Shown here: piece by piece, positions 44,297 through 58,000 of the stretch
Numbering within the stretch: position 1 is the stretch's first letter
Layout of the letters: every line of letters begins with the position of its first letter
Source of the DNA: Tenebrio molitor
Lineage: Eukaryota; Arthropoda; Insecta; Coleoptera; Tenebrionidae
Direction of reading: 5' to 3'
Assembly (NCBI RefSeq): GCF_963966145.1
Contig: NC_091050.1
Location: 13,082,001 to 13,146,000 of the forward strand
Length of the DNA: 64,000 nt
The notes under the pieces: model-generated
Databases searched by the model: none
Seen by the model: the letters and a program-made list of their open reading frames with translations, nothing else
What the model was told of the DNA's origin: nothing
Program-made: the position numbers and the translations under genes

Positions 44297-46890
44297 TTAT
44301 TTTATATTCTTTTCTAGTTGCTCCGCGATGGCCTCTAAGAAGTCCTGAGTATTCAAGAACATGCCCGGTTTGACGTTGGGCAAGCCGTGAATCGACGCCG
44401 CCAAGTCTTTGGTCATCTTCCCCGACTCCACGCAGTCGATACAAGCCTTCTCTAAAGTTTGTGCGAATTTGGCCAGGTCCGGAGTGTTGTCCAACTTGGC
44501 CCTGTGCTCCAATCCCCTAGTCCAGGCGAATATGGACGCGATGGGGTTGGTGGAAGTCTGGTTGCCTTTTTGGTGTTCCCTGCAATGGCGATGTACCAAC
44601 TTCGCAAAAAAACAAACGCGATTTTACCTGTAGTGTCTGGTGACCGTGCCGTGCGCCGCCTCCGCTTCGATGGTTTTGCCGTCGGGGCACATGAGGACCG
44701 ACGTCATCATCCCCAACGAGCCGTACCCTTGAGCGATGATGTCCGACTGGACGTCACCGTCGTAGTTCTTGCACGCCCACACGAAACCTCCCGCGGACTT
44801 GAGAGCTTGGGCCACCATGTCGTCGATGAGTCGATGCTCGTACCAGATCTTCTTCGCCTCGTATTTGGCTTTGTACTCTTTCTCGTAGATCTCCTGGAAT
44901 ATGTCCTTGAACCGGCCGTCGTATTTCTTCAAAATGGTGTTTTTGGTGGAGAGGTACAGCGGCCAGCCTTTGGTTAGCGCCACTTGGAATGAGGAATGCG
45001 CGAAAGCTCGGATGCTCTCGTCGGTGTTGTACATGCCCATGGCCACGCCGGCCCCTTTGTACTTGAAAAGCTCGTATCTCTCGACTGTGCCGTCGTCGGC
45101 GGTGTAGACCAACTCGACGAGTCCCGGTTTAGTCACTACGAAATCCTTCGCTTTGTACTGATCTCCGTGGGCGTGACGCCCTATGATGATGGCGTTGGTC
45201 CATCCGGGTACCAGTTTGGGAATATTTTTGCACAAGATGGGTTCCCGAAAAACGGTACCGCCCAGAATGTTTCTGATGGTACCGTTCGGCGACAACCACA
45301 TCTTCTTCAACTTGAACTCCTCGACTCGTTGCTCGTCTGGCGTTATCGTCGCACACTTGATTCCAACATTGTGCTTGAGAATGGCTTGGGCGGCGTCGAT
45401 CGTCACTTGATCGTTGGTTTGGTCCCTGTAGGGGAGTCCCAGGTCGAAGTAGAGCGCTTCGATTTTCACATAAGGGAAGATCAGGCGCTCTTTGATTTTT
45501 TCCCAGATTATCCTGGTCATTTCGTCGCCGTCCATCTCGACGACGGGGTTCTTGGCCACGACTCTTTGAGCGCCATCTGCGAAACAACAGAATTAAGACT
45601 TCCGGACGTTAATTGACACCAATTCGGTGTAATTTACGCCGAGTTTTAACATAAAACGCAACGAATAATTTGAGATGGCAAAATTGGCCAAGTCTTGATC
45701 CTCCCCCGGACATCTCGCGAGAAGTTCTACCACGCAAGTAATTGATTCGGATTTGCGTCATCAATACCTCAACGCGATAATTCATCAGGTTTGGAAAAAC
45801 ATCTTCGCTCGTCTATTTTCACGTTGGTTAAAAATAACGAAATTAATTGGACAAATATTTGGTCGATCTAATAACGAACATTTTTTATAGACGCTCGACC
45901 TATCTGTACGTTTTCAGTTTACCGACAGCAATAAAAAACGAAAGGGACTGTCTTGTTTCATTCTGTGTACATTATCAATTTCCTTCAATTATCTACACGT
46001 GATAACGCAGTACTCGTTATGTAATCTCCATAAAAAAAACACGTTTGCGGTTCCGGTCTTACCGTAACTGACATTTCGACCAATTGAAAACAGTTTTCTT
46101 TCGAAATACTTTCTATACGAATCTCGCTGTTGACGTCAATCGGACCTACTCTGCTCGGTAAACAAGATAAAACCGAAACACGTGTCACGTCTAATTCGAA
46201 TTTGGCGCGTCGCGATTACGTTGGTAACGCGAATGTCACCAGATTTGGCGGTGGTGATAAAAATTGAAATCTAGTGGGTGTAATGCAAAAGTAGAATCGT
46301 TTGACATTATATTGACATAACTCCAGTTGCGCTTTTATTTCTCAGCAAAAGGGGTTGGAAATGGATAAGTTGCGTTTAAATAGGGGTGAGTTTCGGGATA
46401 GTGTGCGAGGGGTCAGCAACCCGGGACCCGGGTGTAATAATTCACGAGTTCTTATGTCAGCGATCTGATAAGTTAAACCGTTATCTTAATGATAATTTAT
46501 TGTAGATTTATTCCATTGTGACGAGGGGGCAACACGTAGCTACTTGTCTGAATAAACATGGGAAGCGCGAGAAAAATGCGAGGGTCACAGATAACCTCTG
46601 AACATATTGAAACTACGAGCGGAGTCGAGAGTTCGAAAGCTGTGAAAAATTGAGCTTCCGGTGATCCTGCGCGTCCTTGGCGGAACCCAAACGAGCCGTT
46701 TTTACCCCTCACCCTTTGCGCTATGCGTCCGAATCACCCCCGCAATGCTGAAAGAAAAGCGCGGAAAAATCGAAAAAAGATACTCACAGTTCCTGCGCTG
46801 GTGGAGGGCGGACGTGGTCGCCGAAACCGGCCGGTTTTTGGCGGCGACAGTACCGAAGCTTTTGCAGAATTTCGTCAAGGTACCGGCCAT
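44297..46890 (-). CDS. Idh: NADP-dependent isocitrate dehydrogenase, mitochondrial
   Basis: Three coding exons: 46788-46890, 44628-45576, 44297-44579, giving 444 residues. The enzyme oxidises isocitrate to 2-oxoglutarate with NADPH formation. The first exon encodes a basic, Ser/Thr-rich leader (MAGTLTKFCKSFGTVAAKNR) of mitochondrial-import type; the second begins GAQRVVAKNPVVEMDGDEMT. Family motifs are NILGGTVFREPI, AIIIGRHAHGDQYKA (substrate-binding arginine), KYDGRFKDIFQEIYE, YKNYDGDVQSD-like KNYDGDVQSDIIAQGYGSLG, EAAHGTVTRHYREHQKG and the NADP-binding TSTNPIASIFAWTRGLEHR. Intron 1 is 1.2 kb. Insects often make a cytosolic form from an alternative first exon; none was identified here. The gene is head to head with NNT. 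Confidence 0.95.
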
Positions 46891-49800
46891 CGTGAACTCA
46901 ACTGCTTCCACCAAGAGAGGAACTGAAAATCGAAAAACAACTTGTTGAGGTGGTTTACGTTTGCCGGTCGTGGGAGACGGAGGCGGCCGAACGCGGCTCG
47001 ACGACACCGCCCACAACGTTTACACGGTACTCTCGCAACGGCGGCTTTGACTGCGTCAGCAGCGTCTTGCCGGTATCGATCTTCGCCTGTTCGACGGTTA
47101 CGCGGCGATAACCCCGTCGCGACGACCCGCGGAGGATTCAGGTCGCCCGGTGGAGCTTCCGAGTCGCCGATTTGATTCAGATCGGGCGCCGCATCAGCGC
47201 GACCACGCCCGTCGGAGGCTGGCGACGCCTGCACGACGGCCGGTGCCGTGTAAACGTGACACAAGTCGGGGGAGACGGTTTTCGTGTGCCGCTGTAGGTA
47301 GACGAGCTTTCAGTGTTGCTTTCGGCAAAAGGGGACGTCGTCTCGTTCGGTCAGGTTCGAGCTTCCGGTTTCCCAGTTTCAGTGCAATTCGATCAAACGG
47401 TGAATTTTTTTTTTGTGGGAATCAATCTGGTAAGTAAATATGGTGATCGCTTCCTGCGTGTGTGGCCGGGCACTCGTCTCGGCTTTATTGTTTTTCTTCG
47501 CCCATAATTCAGGATAATTATAGCGCTGCAAGTACACAAAGTGGTTGGTCCTAATTCTAAAATTATTTTGCAGACGACTATCTAGGTCGATAAGACTTTT
47601 TGCGTTTCCTGTGTGGACGATTTACGCTCTTGATCGCCGGATCAAGAAATAATTGTGTTTATCACAGACACGTGGACACATTGCAATATGTAAAATCCAC
47701 ATGACATTTATTCACGAGGCAACCTCAAACCAATTACTTAAGGTACTTGACCCATCGCCCAAACGAGAATTTATATAACTACTTTTTTTTCGAGGGACTA
47801 CTTTCGTCGTGACTTTAATTCGCGCGTGGAATGGTTTATTCAGACAAGTTTCGGCAGAAAGTGATTCGTTATTCCAGCAGGTATAAGTTGTCGGGAGACC
47901 CCCCATAAATCGGTCATAAACCTCTCTTTCTTGTATACTTTTTCTAAAGCCTTTACCTGCAGCGTATATTTTTTGCAAAAGACTGAAATTTCAGCGTTTC
48001 AGTTTTCAGGTCACGTAGTCATCTACGCCGTGATGCTCTTCAGGAATCTGTCGATTTTAGCATTGTTTGGATCAGACACGAACACCGCCACCGTTATCGT
48101 TTCCGCTGAACGAGTACTTGTCGAATTTATCAAACAGTCCTGAGTGCACTACAGATAGCTTAATCAAACATTGATAAGGGATGCTTTGACTCGGTGCGAA
48201 AATTTTAGACGTCCTTTCCGTGTCTGTCCACGGATAAGGAAAACCACGATTTCCTGACGAATGTATTGGGTCTGGCAGGGTTCAGATGTGTTCTTGTGGG
48301 GTGTCTGATACCTGACTTGCGCTTGAATAAAAAAGGTCGCCAGAAACCTTCGCCAAATGTTAAAAATGCCACGCATTGTAATCGGCAAACCCCCACTTTA
48401 AAACATTCCACAAAAGTATTTTGTTTGAATTAAAGTAAAAACGAGTAAAACTCGTAAAAGAAGAATTGTTCAAGGAACTATTATTTTTCGTTTAAAGTAA
48501 TCTAGATAATGGAGCGCAGTTGTTCGAAAATGCGAGCTCGTAATAGCCATAATGGACGTATTAAATGTTGTTTTATGTTTATAATTATCTAATAAATAAT
48601 AGCTGCGCAAATTATAACAGATTACAATAGATCGATGATGTATGTGATTTATTTGTTTATGATGCCGTTAATAGCAAACTTCTATAAATCAATAAAAATG
48701 CAAAAAAATGATAACGTAAATAGTGCTTTCAAGAGAATTATCATTACTTGATGGAAATATTCGTAATGATAAAACGAAATCCGGCCTGGATGCCGTGTCC
48801 CCTTTATTTTTAATTAAAGATTTAAAAATACAATGAATTAGTGAAAAAAATTCGTGGTGCAATTTAAAAAAAAAAAATGAACTGAAAGAATACATTTTCA
48901 AGGTTTCAAGGCCAGGATGGTGAGTGCTAGAGTAAGCAAGATAAAATAAACAACAGAACTGTGCCAATGTTTCAATTATCTCGTAGAATCCAAATAATTT
49001 TAGATGAAAGTGTATTCAATGGAGCTGCGCGTGTGATTAACGACACTTCATTATTTTCTCCTCAGGTGAGATAGGTTTGATCGAGTTTTATCGATACGTG
49101 TATTGAAACTTCAATTTGTGCAGATTAGATTTTATTGATTAGCAACAATTACGACACTTCTGAGGTAGGTCTGCCACTTGCACTATCGATCACTTGACTA
49201 TTTTGGCTGCATCACCGAGTCGAGTGGCTAATTATCATTTTATGGAGAGATAAGCGTCATTTGGGTTTTCAATGGGTTACTTTGTCAATTAGCAACAGGA
49301 AAGATAATAACGGAGACAATGTTCGAAGCGCTCTTCTCGGAAACGGAGAGCGAGAATAGAACTTTTTCAATTAATTAAACCTCCTAATTAGCGTTACGTG
49401 ATCACATTGTTAGAACCGTTCGCAGTTTAACTGTTGTAAATAACAATAAATAAGTGAGAATTCAACTATTTAATCTTTCAGAAACGCCAAGTAAATAAAT
49501 AATTTAGATACTGTCGCCCCGTGAGCAGTATTTAGTCCCGATATGGATCGCGTCGGATTTGGAATATCAAGGTTTCGGATTATTTTCTAAACTCCGATTT
49601 CAAGGTTTTTTGTTCATAACGAGTGCACTTCGAAGCTGCACGGCCCGATAGAAAGCACATGCAGACCAACCATTAGAGTTGTGTTGCAATTCAAAATGTC
49701 AACGTCCACCTTTACCTAAAACGGATCAACAGGCTTCGTCGATTTTAGCCGTGGACTCTAGCGACGGTCTCAACCTTTGACACATCCCAATTCTTTTTAT

Positions 49801-50888
49801 CAACAATTTAGCGACAAAACAACACGAAAATAATTTTCAGTTGTGCGTCGCGCTTCGGCCAAGAAATTCACTGGTCGTGGGTGCCGCTCGTACCTAGTGA
49901 GAGTAAAGGTATGAATGGTAATCGTGTCAGTCGATTTGTAACCAGTCGACGAAAGTAAAAGTAGAACTGGAACGGTAACTCCTTCGACATTTTTGATCGA
50001 ATCGGGCATTCGAGCGCTGGAGATAAAAAGATCTTGGCATCGGTCTGATAAGTAAATCTTCGGCGCCCGAAATAATTCCGGGGATCGGTGACCATTTCTT
50101 GTGATGCGCACCCGATATGTCACAAATTCATTGTTTATTCTTGTGGCTGGGGTTATTTTTAGTCTGCAATTTACTAAAAGCGGCACAACAGAAAGTGTTT
50201 GTCTCGACGTGGCGCTGTTTGCTTCGTTATGGAAAACAATAAAAACGATAACAATTGCTCAATTCGTGCATGTGACATTTTGTAATCGTGTCGTAACTCA
50301 TCCTCGATTAATCCGGTTTGAGCCCTGCATTTAGATTATTCCTGGAAATGTTTCGAGTGCCATCGAGACTTATTTTAAAATAAATTACATATATAAATCG
50401 CCGATCTAAATAAGCCCGGCTCATTCATCGATTTACGTCAATGGATCTCTGGTAAACATCTCGCGAATTTTTGCAGACGCCCCGCGTTGGGCGCCAAAAT
50501 CGATCCACTTATTGACAGAACTAGAATTACGATCCCCTCCCCCAACAAGTGTTTTACTTTGCCGTCGTCGCAGGTGCCAATTAGTTGGACAAATATTGAC
50601 GTTGTAAATTTTTATTAATCCGACAGCAGAACTGCGACCGAACGCTTACATAACCGCCACAAAAATTGTAACAATTGTAAAAACTTGACCTTGAGATTCG
50701 GCACAAAACGTTATATCACCTGATCTGATAGGAACTATTTAAAAAGCATTAAAACCACTGCCAGCGAGTGCTCGTGTAAATATTTGAATGTGGGTTTCGA
50801 CGATAAAAACTGGAAGCACAATTTGATATCGCTGTAAATCGCAGTAAATGATTTTTGTTGCAGAGATGTGTTAATAGAACTCGTCACA
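46891..50888. other. Long intergenic region between divergent IDH and NNT
   Basis: From 46,891 to about 47,500 the DNA is GC- and CpG-rich, consistent with the IDH promoter and 5' UTR; the overlapping frames there are arginine-rich and not gene-like. From 47,500 to 50,850 it is mostly AT-rich with no supported gene. A splice-acceptor-like TTTTTGTTGCAG ends at 50,864, just before the NNT start, suggesting a 5' UTR intron whose upstream exon lies somewhere in this region. Confidence 0.45.
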
Positions 50889-53800
50889 ATGGCCAGAGGA
50901 ATTTTACGCGTGTATTGCACCAGAAGGAATCTCTTGAACCATGTGGACAAGCAGATAGTGCGGACGTCGCAGTTTCACACGCAATGCCCCAAGTACAGAA
51001 AGTGCATTTTGGAGAGAAGGTTCTCCAGTCAGCCGGTCCAAAGCGAAGCCGTCGAAGGAACCCCTTATAGTAAACTGAGCATAGGCATTCCTAAAGAACT
51101 GTGGCAGAACGAGAAGCGGGTGGCGCTGACTCCGGCCGTGACACAGGCCCTCATCAAGAAGGGTTTCACCGTCAACGTCGAGGAGAACGCGGGTGTGGGG
51201 GCGAAGTTCCGAAACGACGACTATGCACAAGTCGGTGGAGCCATCGTCGACAGCAAACGCGCTTTCGAGTCTGGTCAGTAAGACCCTCCGGTGGCGACCC
51301 CTTCGCTTGACTCGTTTTGCTTGCAGATATTATTCTAAAAGTTAGGCAGCCGTTAGACAACGAAGTAGACAAATTTAGGGAAAATAGCACACTTATATCA
51401 TTCCTGTACCCCGCCCAGAACAAGGGACTAGTCGAGAAGTTAGCAGAGACGAAGATCAACGCTTTCGGTAATTTGGTTTTATTTGTCGGATTTTGGATTT
51501 GTCTATTGGATTTTTTCGTTGAGCAGCAATGGACTGCATTCCACGTATCAGCAGAGCTCAAGTATTCGACGCTCTCAGTTCGATGGCGAACGTTTCGGGT
51601 TATAGAGCCGTAGTGGAGGCGGCCAATCACTTCCCGAGATTTTTCTCCGGTCAGATTACCGCCGCCGGGAAGGTACCCCCGGCCAAGATTCTAGTCGTGG
51701 GTGGCGGCGTCGCGGGACTTGCGGCCATCGGACAGGCGAAGAGTATGGGGGCTATTGTCAGAGCTTTCGATACGCGGTCCGTCGTCAAGGAGCAAGTGGA
51801 ATCGATGGGAGCCGAGTTTTTGACCATCAACATCGAAGTGAGTGCGCAAAAATAAAAGACGAAATTGTCACTTACCTCGTCACGCAGTTAAAATATGAAA
51901 CGTCTCCTCCATCACGTAGATTCTTGAATTTGTACTGTTAAACGGGTCTTTCAAACGATTTTTGACAGTACCCGTGCAGACATCTTCATTTTTTCTTATC
52001 AAAAACTTCATTGACATTTGAATCGGACTTGTTATTCGTTGCCATGACAACCGCGCAGCTGGCGCCAAGTTTAAAATTCTACCTGACGGGTATTTCAAAT
52101 TCGACAGGAAGAAGGAGGTACTTCCGGTGGTTACAGCAAGGAAATGTCAAAAGAGTTCATCGAGGCTGAACACGCGCTCTTCGCCAAGCAATGCAAAGAT
52201 GTGGACGTCATCATCACAACCGCTTTGATTCCGGGGAAAAAAGCTCCCGTTCTGATCCTGAAGGTGCGTCTCGGTGGGACAATCGCAGTTCAAGTTTGCA
52301 GTTGTGCGATTTCAGGAACACGTCCTCTCCATGAAGCCCGGCAGCGTCATCGTCGACTTGGCGGCGGAAACCGGAGGAAACGTCGAGACCACCAAACCGG
52401 GCGAGGTGTACACCTTGAACGATATTACTCACGTCGGCCTCACCGATCTATCTAGTCGTTTACCAACTCAAAGCTCAACTCTGTACGCTAACAACGTGTC
52501 GAAATTTCTCCTGTCGATCGGAGCGCAGGACCATTTCTTCATCAATTTGGCGGACGAGGTGGTCAGAGGAAGTATCATTCTGGAAAAGGGGAAATTGATG
52601 TGGCCCCCGCCGACACCCGTCGGTCCTCCGGCGCCTCCCCCTGTTGCAAAAGCCGCACCCGTCCAGGTGGCCAAAGAGGAAGAAAATCCCCTGATGGCGA
52701 ATCTTAAAGATTCGTTAATGTGTACTGCTGGTAATTAATTTTTTGTAAGGAGTGGAACGGCGTTTGACGCTTGATTTCAGGTATTGGATCGATATTGGGA
52801 CTTGGGGTCTTGTCGCCCAATCCAGCATTTACTTCCATGTTAACCACGTTCGGTTTATCGGGCATTGTCGGATATCATACAGTATGGGGAGTAACTCCTG
52901 CTTTACATTCTCCTCTTATGTCCGTAACTAATGCTATTTCAGGTATTACAGCAGTTGGGGGCTTGCTTCTCATGGGAGGCGGGTATTACCCCACTAACTC
53001 CATAGAGGTATGACATATCTCTTTGTAGTGGCGCCCTCTAGCGTATTTTCTTTTATTGCAGGCTTTAGCTGCGACAGCGGCGTTTGTCTCGTTTATTAAC
53101 GTTTTCGGCGGATTTGTTGTCACCAAACGAATGTTGGACATGTTCAAAAGGTACCAAAACAAAATATGATTTCTTTTATTTTGCAACATGACGCATTGTA
53201 GGCCTGAAGATCCGCCGGAGTACAACGGCCTGTACGCCATACCTGCAGCAGCTTTTCTCGGCGCTTACGCCTGGGCTGCGCTCGAAAGCTTGCCAGAAAT
53301 CCACCAGGCGGCGTATCTGGCGTCGTCGTTGTGTTGCGTGGGCGCGTTGGCGGGGCTCAGTTCCCAGAAGACTTCCAGACTGGGCAACAACGTCGGAATG
53401 GTAGTTTTGTTTTGGTGGCACTTGTTCATTTCTAACGTTCCAATTGACAGATCGGAGTTGCCGGCGGTATCGCCGCCACTTTGGGACACATGGCCCCCGA
53501 CGCGGAAATCTTAGCGCAGATGGCCGCCTGCTTGATCGGCGGCGGCGGCCTCGGTACTCTGATCGCCAAAAAGATTCAAATCACAGACTTGCCCCAACTG
53601 GTGGCTGGATTCCACAGTTTGGTGGGGTTGGCGGCGGTGCTTACCTGCACGGCGACCTTCATCCACGATTTTCCCACTTTCGCGACCGACCCCGCCGCCA
53701 ACGTCGTCAAAACCGCTCTCTTCTTGGGCACGTACATCGGTGGCGTCACCTTCAGGTAGAACGGTCGACTAATCTTAAGACGAAAAATTCACCGAATGTT

Positions 53801-54852
53801 TACAGCGGGTCTCTGATCGCGTACGGCAAGCTGCAAGGAATCCTCAAGTCCAATCCTCTGCTGTTACCCGGACGACACGCCCTCAACAGTGCTCTCATGA
53901 TGGGTAGCATCGGGTCGGGCGCCTACCTGTTCTACGACCCCACCATGATGGGTGGATTGGGCGCTTTGGGCACGACCGCCGCTCTGTCCACGGCCATGGG
54001 TGTGACTCTGACGTCTGCGATAGGTGGCGCTGACATGCCCGTCGTGATCACGGTTTTGAACAGCTACTCCGGGTGGGCTCTCTGCGCCGAAGGTTTCATG
54101 TTGAACAACAACCTCATGACGATCGTGGGAGCTCTGATCGGGTCGTCCGGCGCCATCCTCTCGTACATCATGTGCAAGGCCATGAACAGGTCCCTCCCCA
54201 ACGTGATCCTGGGGGGTTACGGCACCTCCAGCACCGGTTCGGGCAAACCGATGGAGATCACCGGGACCCACACGGAAATCAACATCGACCACGCCGTCGA
54301 GGCCATCAGCAACGCCCGCAACATCATCATCGTCCCGGGGTACGGCCTGTGCGTGGCCAAGGCGCAGTACCCCATCGCCGAAATGGTCAACGTCCTCAAG
54401 AGCCAAGGCAAGAACGTCAGGTTCGCCATACATCCGGTCGCCGGTGAGTACGCAACGATCTCCCCAAGTCCTCCCACAAGTGCTGTTGTTTAGGTCGCAT
54501 GCCGGGACAACTGAACGTTCTGCTGGCCGAAGCCGGCGTCCCCTACGACGACGTCTTGGAGATGGAAGAAATCAACGACGACTTCCCCGAGACCGATCTG
54601 GTGCTCGTGATCGGGGCCAACGACACAGTCAACAGCGCCGCCGTCGACGACCCCAACTCGCCGATCGCGGGAATGCCGGTGTTGAACGTGTGGAAGTCGG
54701 ATCACGTGATCGTGATGAAAAGGTCGCTGGGAGTGGGTTACGCGGCCGTCGACAATCCGGTCTTCTACAAGGCCAACACGTCGATGTTGCTCGGTGACGC
54801 CAAGAAAACGTGCGAACAACTCCTGAATAAAGTAATCAACGCAACTAATTGA
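50889..54852 (+). CDS. Nnt: NAD(P) transhydrogenase, mitochondrial
   Basis: Eleven exons: 50889-51273, 51327-51467, 51527-51837, 52108-52263, 52316-52730, 52781-53007, 53062-53150, 53202-53400, 53451-53755, 53806-54443, 54494-54852, giving 1074 residues (human 1086). It uses the proton-motive force to drive NADH + NADP+ to NAD+ + NADPH. In order: a mitochondrial leader (about 1-55); the NAD-binding domain dI (IGIPKELWQNEKRVALTP; MDCIPRISRAQVFDALSSMA; the Rossmann glycines in VVGGGVAGLAA); the proton-channel membrane domain dII, whose Gly/Ala-rich helices run from about 500 to 880; and the NADP-binding domain dIII (VPGYGLCVAKAQYPIAEMV; AIHPVAGRMPGQLNVLLAEA; VIGANDTVNSAA; GVGYAAVDNPVFY). Every junction keeps the frame and matches the mammalian order. 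The only longer intron is 270 bp after exon 3. Confidence 0.97.
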
Positions 54853-55000
54853 ATTTATCGAAGAGTGCCTGATCGTGCGCGTGGAACTCAGGAAAAATGT
54901 GCAACTCCAAATTATTAATTTAACACAGTTTCGGCGACGCTTGACGAGTGTGTCTTTTCTAATTCTTTTTACAAACTAGGTTAAGTAACTCAAGTCTTAC

Positions 55001-55006
55001 TTTATT
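55001..55006 (-). terminator. Poly(A) signal of ABCC4-type gene
   Basis: AATAAA on the minus strand about 40 nt after the ABCC4-type stop codon. The opposing NNT gene has no canonical hexamer before its first plus-strand candidates, ATTAAA at 55,084 and AATAAA at 55,093, which lie inside the ABCC4-type last exon. Confidence 0.5.
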
Positions 55007-55046
55007 TTTAAAAACCTAAATTACAATGTTGTGTAATGTCACGATT

Positions 55047-58000
55047 TCATTTGTTTTTGTTCGTAATTCTGAAATGTGTACATATTAAAGCAAATAAACT
55101 CATTTGTGATACGACACCCACCTCTTTGGCGATCTCCCGCAGGTTCCTCGACATGGCCTTGCCGGTTTTCTCTACCATGCGCGTCAAAAACCCGAATCTG
55201 TTTTGCAGGAGTAGGTGGGGGTGGTCGAACTCTACGGCGTTGCCGGCGTCCATCACCATCACCCGGTCGGAGTCCATGATGGTGTGCAGTCTGTGCGCTA
55301 TTGTCAGAACCGTGCAAGAGGCGAATTTTTGCCTGATCGTGGTCTGGATGAACTTGTCGGTCTTGGGGTCGACGTTGGCGGTGGCCTCGTCCAGAACCAG
55401 GATCTTGTTCTGGCGCAACACCGCGCGCGCCAGACAGACCATCTGGCGTTCGCCGACGCTTATGTTGACGCCGCCCTCCGAGACGTGGTGCTTCAGACAA
55501 CCTGCAGGAGGAAAATGAGACGGGTCCGGATCTGGAGGGGTCCCTACCGAGTCCTTCGACCAGAGCCGCTTTGCTCTCGACGACGGTCAAAGCTTGCAGG
55601 ATGGACTCGTCGTCGTACTTTTGGAAGGGGTCCATGTTGTAGCGGAGAGTTCCCGAGAAGAGAACCGGCTCCTGGAATGTCGGCGGTAAAAGCTGCGAGC
55701 TCGCGGAAAAGCGTCACCTGGGGTATGATCGAGATCTTCTGTCGGAGGTCGTGCAGGCCGATGTCGGTGGTGTTGACGCTGTCGACCAAGACGGACCCCT
55801 CGAAGTAGGCCAGTCTGAACAACGCCGCGATCAGCGAGGACTTCCCGGCACCTGTCCTACCTACAATCCCGATCTGTGGGGATGAGGTTAGCATCGCGAT
55901 TTATCCAACTGGTTACCTTCTCCTGCGGCTGGATCACGAAATTGAGGGACTTGAGCACCGGAGGGTCGGTCGGCTTGTACCGCATCACCAGGTTCTGGAA
56001 CTCGATCCTGCCGCTCTCGGGCCAATCCGGAGGCGGCTTTTTGTCAGGCATCTGCACAAGACTCGTCACAACCAGAAAACAAAAACTGTCGCTTACCGAT
56101 TTCAGGTCTGGCTCGTGCTCCACTCGGGTGTACTCCAGCACTCTCTCGACCGACGTCATCTGGTTCTCGAGCTCCGCGGATTGTTTCATGCCCCACTGAA
56201 ACAATCCGGTCAAGCCGATCGCTTGAGTGATAGCCAGACCGACTTTGCTTCCACTGTTGGCTGAAACAACCCTCGTCAGATTGCGACACCCGCGCCACCT
56301 ACTTACAAAATATCAGAAAGCTGTACGCTATGATTCCTATGTAGCAGGCGCAGATTATGTCGAGCCAGTACCCGAAAGCTCTGGAGGTGGCGATGAACAT
56401 GAACCAGGCGCTGGAGTGGTCGTCTTGCAACTTGTCGAACTCGTGAGTCAACACTACCTCGGCTCCGTTGGACCGGATGGTCGACAACCCTTGAATGGTG
56501 GCGTTCAGATGGGCGAAAACCGGACTCCTGCCTGAAATTCTCTGGCGCAATACAATACTCTCCGAACACCGGAGACTCACTTATCCCTTCCAGCCGCTTG
56601 ACGGTTCTGCTGGTGCGGATGTAGTACGCCCTCAAGAAGTAAAACATGATGCACATGATGAACGTCGGGATGAGGAGGTAGTAGTTGACGGACGTCACCA
56701 CAACAGCCGCCCCCACCAGATTCAGCATGATCTGAGCGCAGTCGATCATCGCGTTCGGCAGCAACTCGTCTATGGCCCCCAGGTCTTTGGAGAAGCGATT
56801 CAGAATCCGGCCCGAGGTGTTGGTGTTGAAGAACTGCATCGACGCCGTGATGATGCTGTTGAACATGCGATCATGCAAACTGAGAGACAATCAAGACGGG
56901 GTGAGAGCGCGCAGGGAGACTCACTTGACCGAAGCTCTCATGCACACCGTGAAAAAAACAAAGGAGCGCGTCAAGGCCACGATCATGGTCAAGGCGATTA
57001 TGATCGAGTAGATGAGGATGGAGACGCTCGAGTCCAGATCGCCGAACAGCAAGGTAGTTCCGTTGGCTTTGGTTACGAGCGTTTGCTGCTCCTCGATGTT
57101 GATCCTGAAAATGGGGTCAGTTGGGGCGAGGCGAAGGCTCGAGTGTTACCATTCCGAGAGGAAGAAGTCTCCGCCGCTGGCGAGGAGCTGCGCCGACACG
57201 AACAACGTTAACATCGTAGTGATGAGGCAGCAGTTCCCTCCAGCTTTGAAGTACTCTTTGTAGATGAGGCACTCGACCGAGCCTTGGGTCCTCATCTCGG
57301 CCACCTCGTGCTGCGGTGCGTACTGAAAACCGAAACTGTCAACGAATCTCTTCAAGGTCACGCACTCACTTTGAGTCCCTCGATGTCGATCACGTTCAGA
57401 CTCAAGCTGCTCTGGATGTGGAGATCCTTCAATATCGTGTCGACTTTGCTTATGGGGGCGGCGATCTCAGGCTCGGGGGCGTCCACCGCCAGCTGGTTTC
57501 GCAAAAACTCGGCGAAATTCAAGCCGCTGGTTTCGAGGAACTGGTACGAGCCTTCCGCTTCGATCTTGCCCTCGTCCATCAACACCACTTTGTTGACCTC
57601 GCTCAAGAACTGCAACTGGTGCGTGACCAAAATCACGATCTTGTCGGACAAGAACTCGCTGATGCACTTGTCGAACAGGTGTTTCCCCACTTGGGAGTCC
57701 ACCGCGCTGAGGGGGTCGTCCAGGAGGTAGATGTCGGCTCTCTTGTACACGGCTCTGGCGAGGTTGATCCTGGCCCTTTGGCCCCCGCTCAGCGAAATTC
57801 CCTTTTCCCCGACGATGGTCTGGTCGCCGAAGGGCAACAGCTGGAAGTCTCTGACCAAAGCGCAGGCCCTCACCACCGCGTAGTACCTCTGCTTCTCGAA
57901 CTCCCTCCCGAAGAGAATGTTTTGCCGGACCGAACCGGCAAACAGCCACGGCTCTTGCGCGGCGTACGACACCACCCCGTTAACCGCGACGTTTCCGAGA

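Noticed and set aside
46702..47437. Several overlapping arginine-rich frames upstream of IDH
   Set aside because: They overlap each other on both strands in a CpG-rich promoter-like segment and match no protein pattern, except the IDH leader itself.
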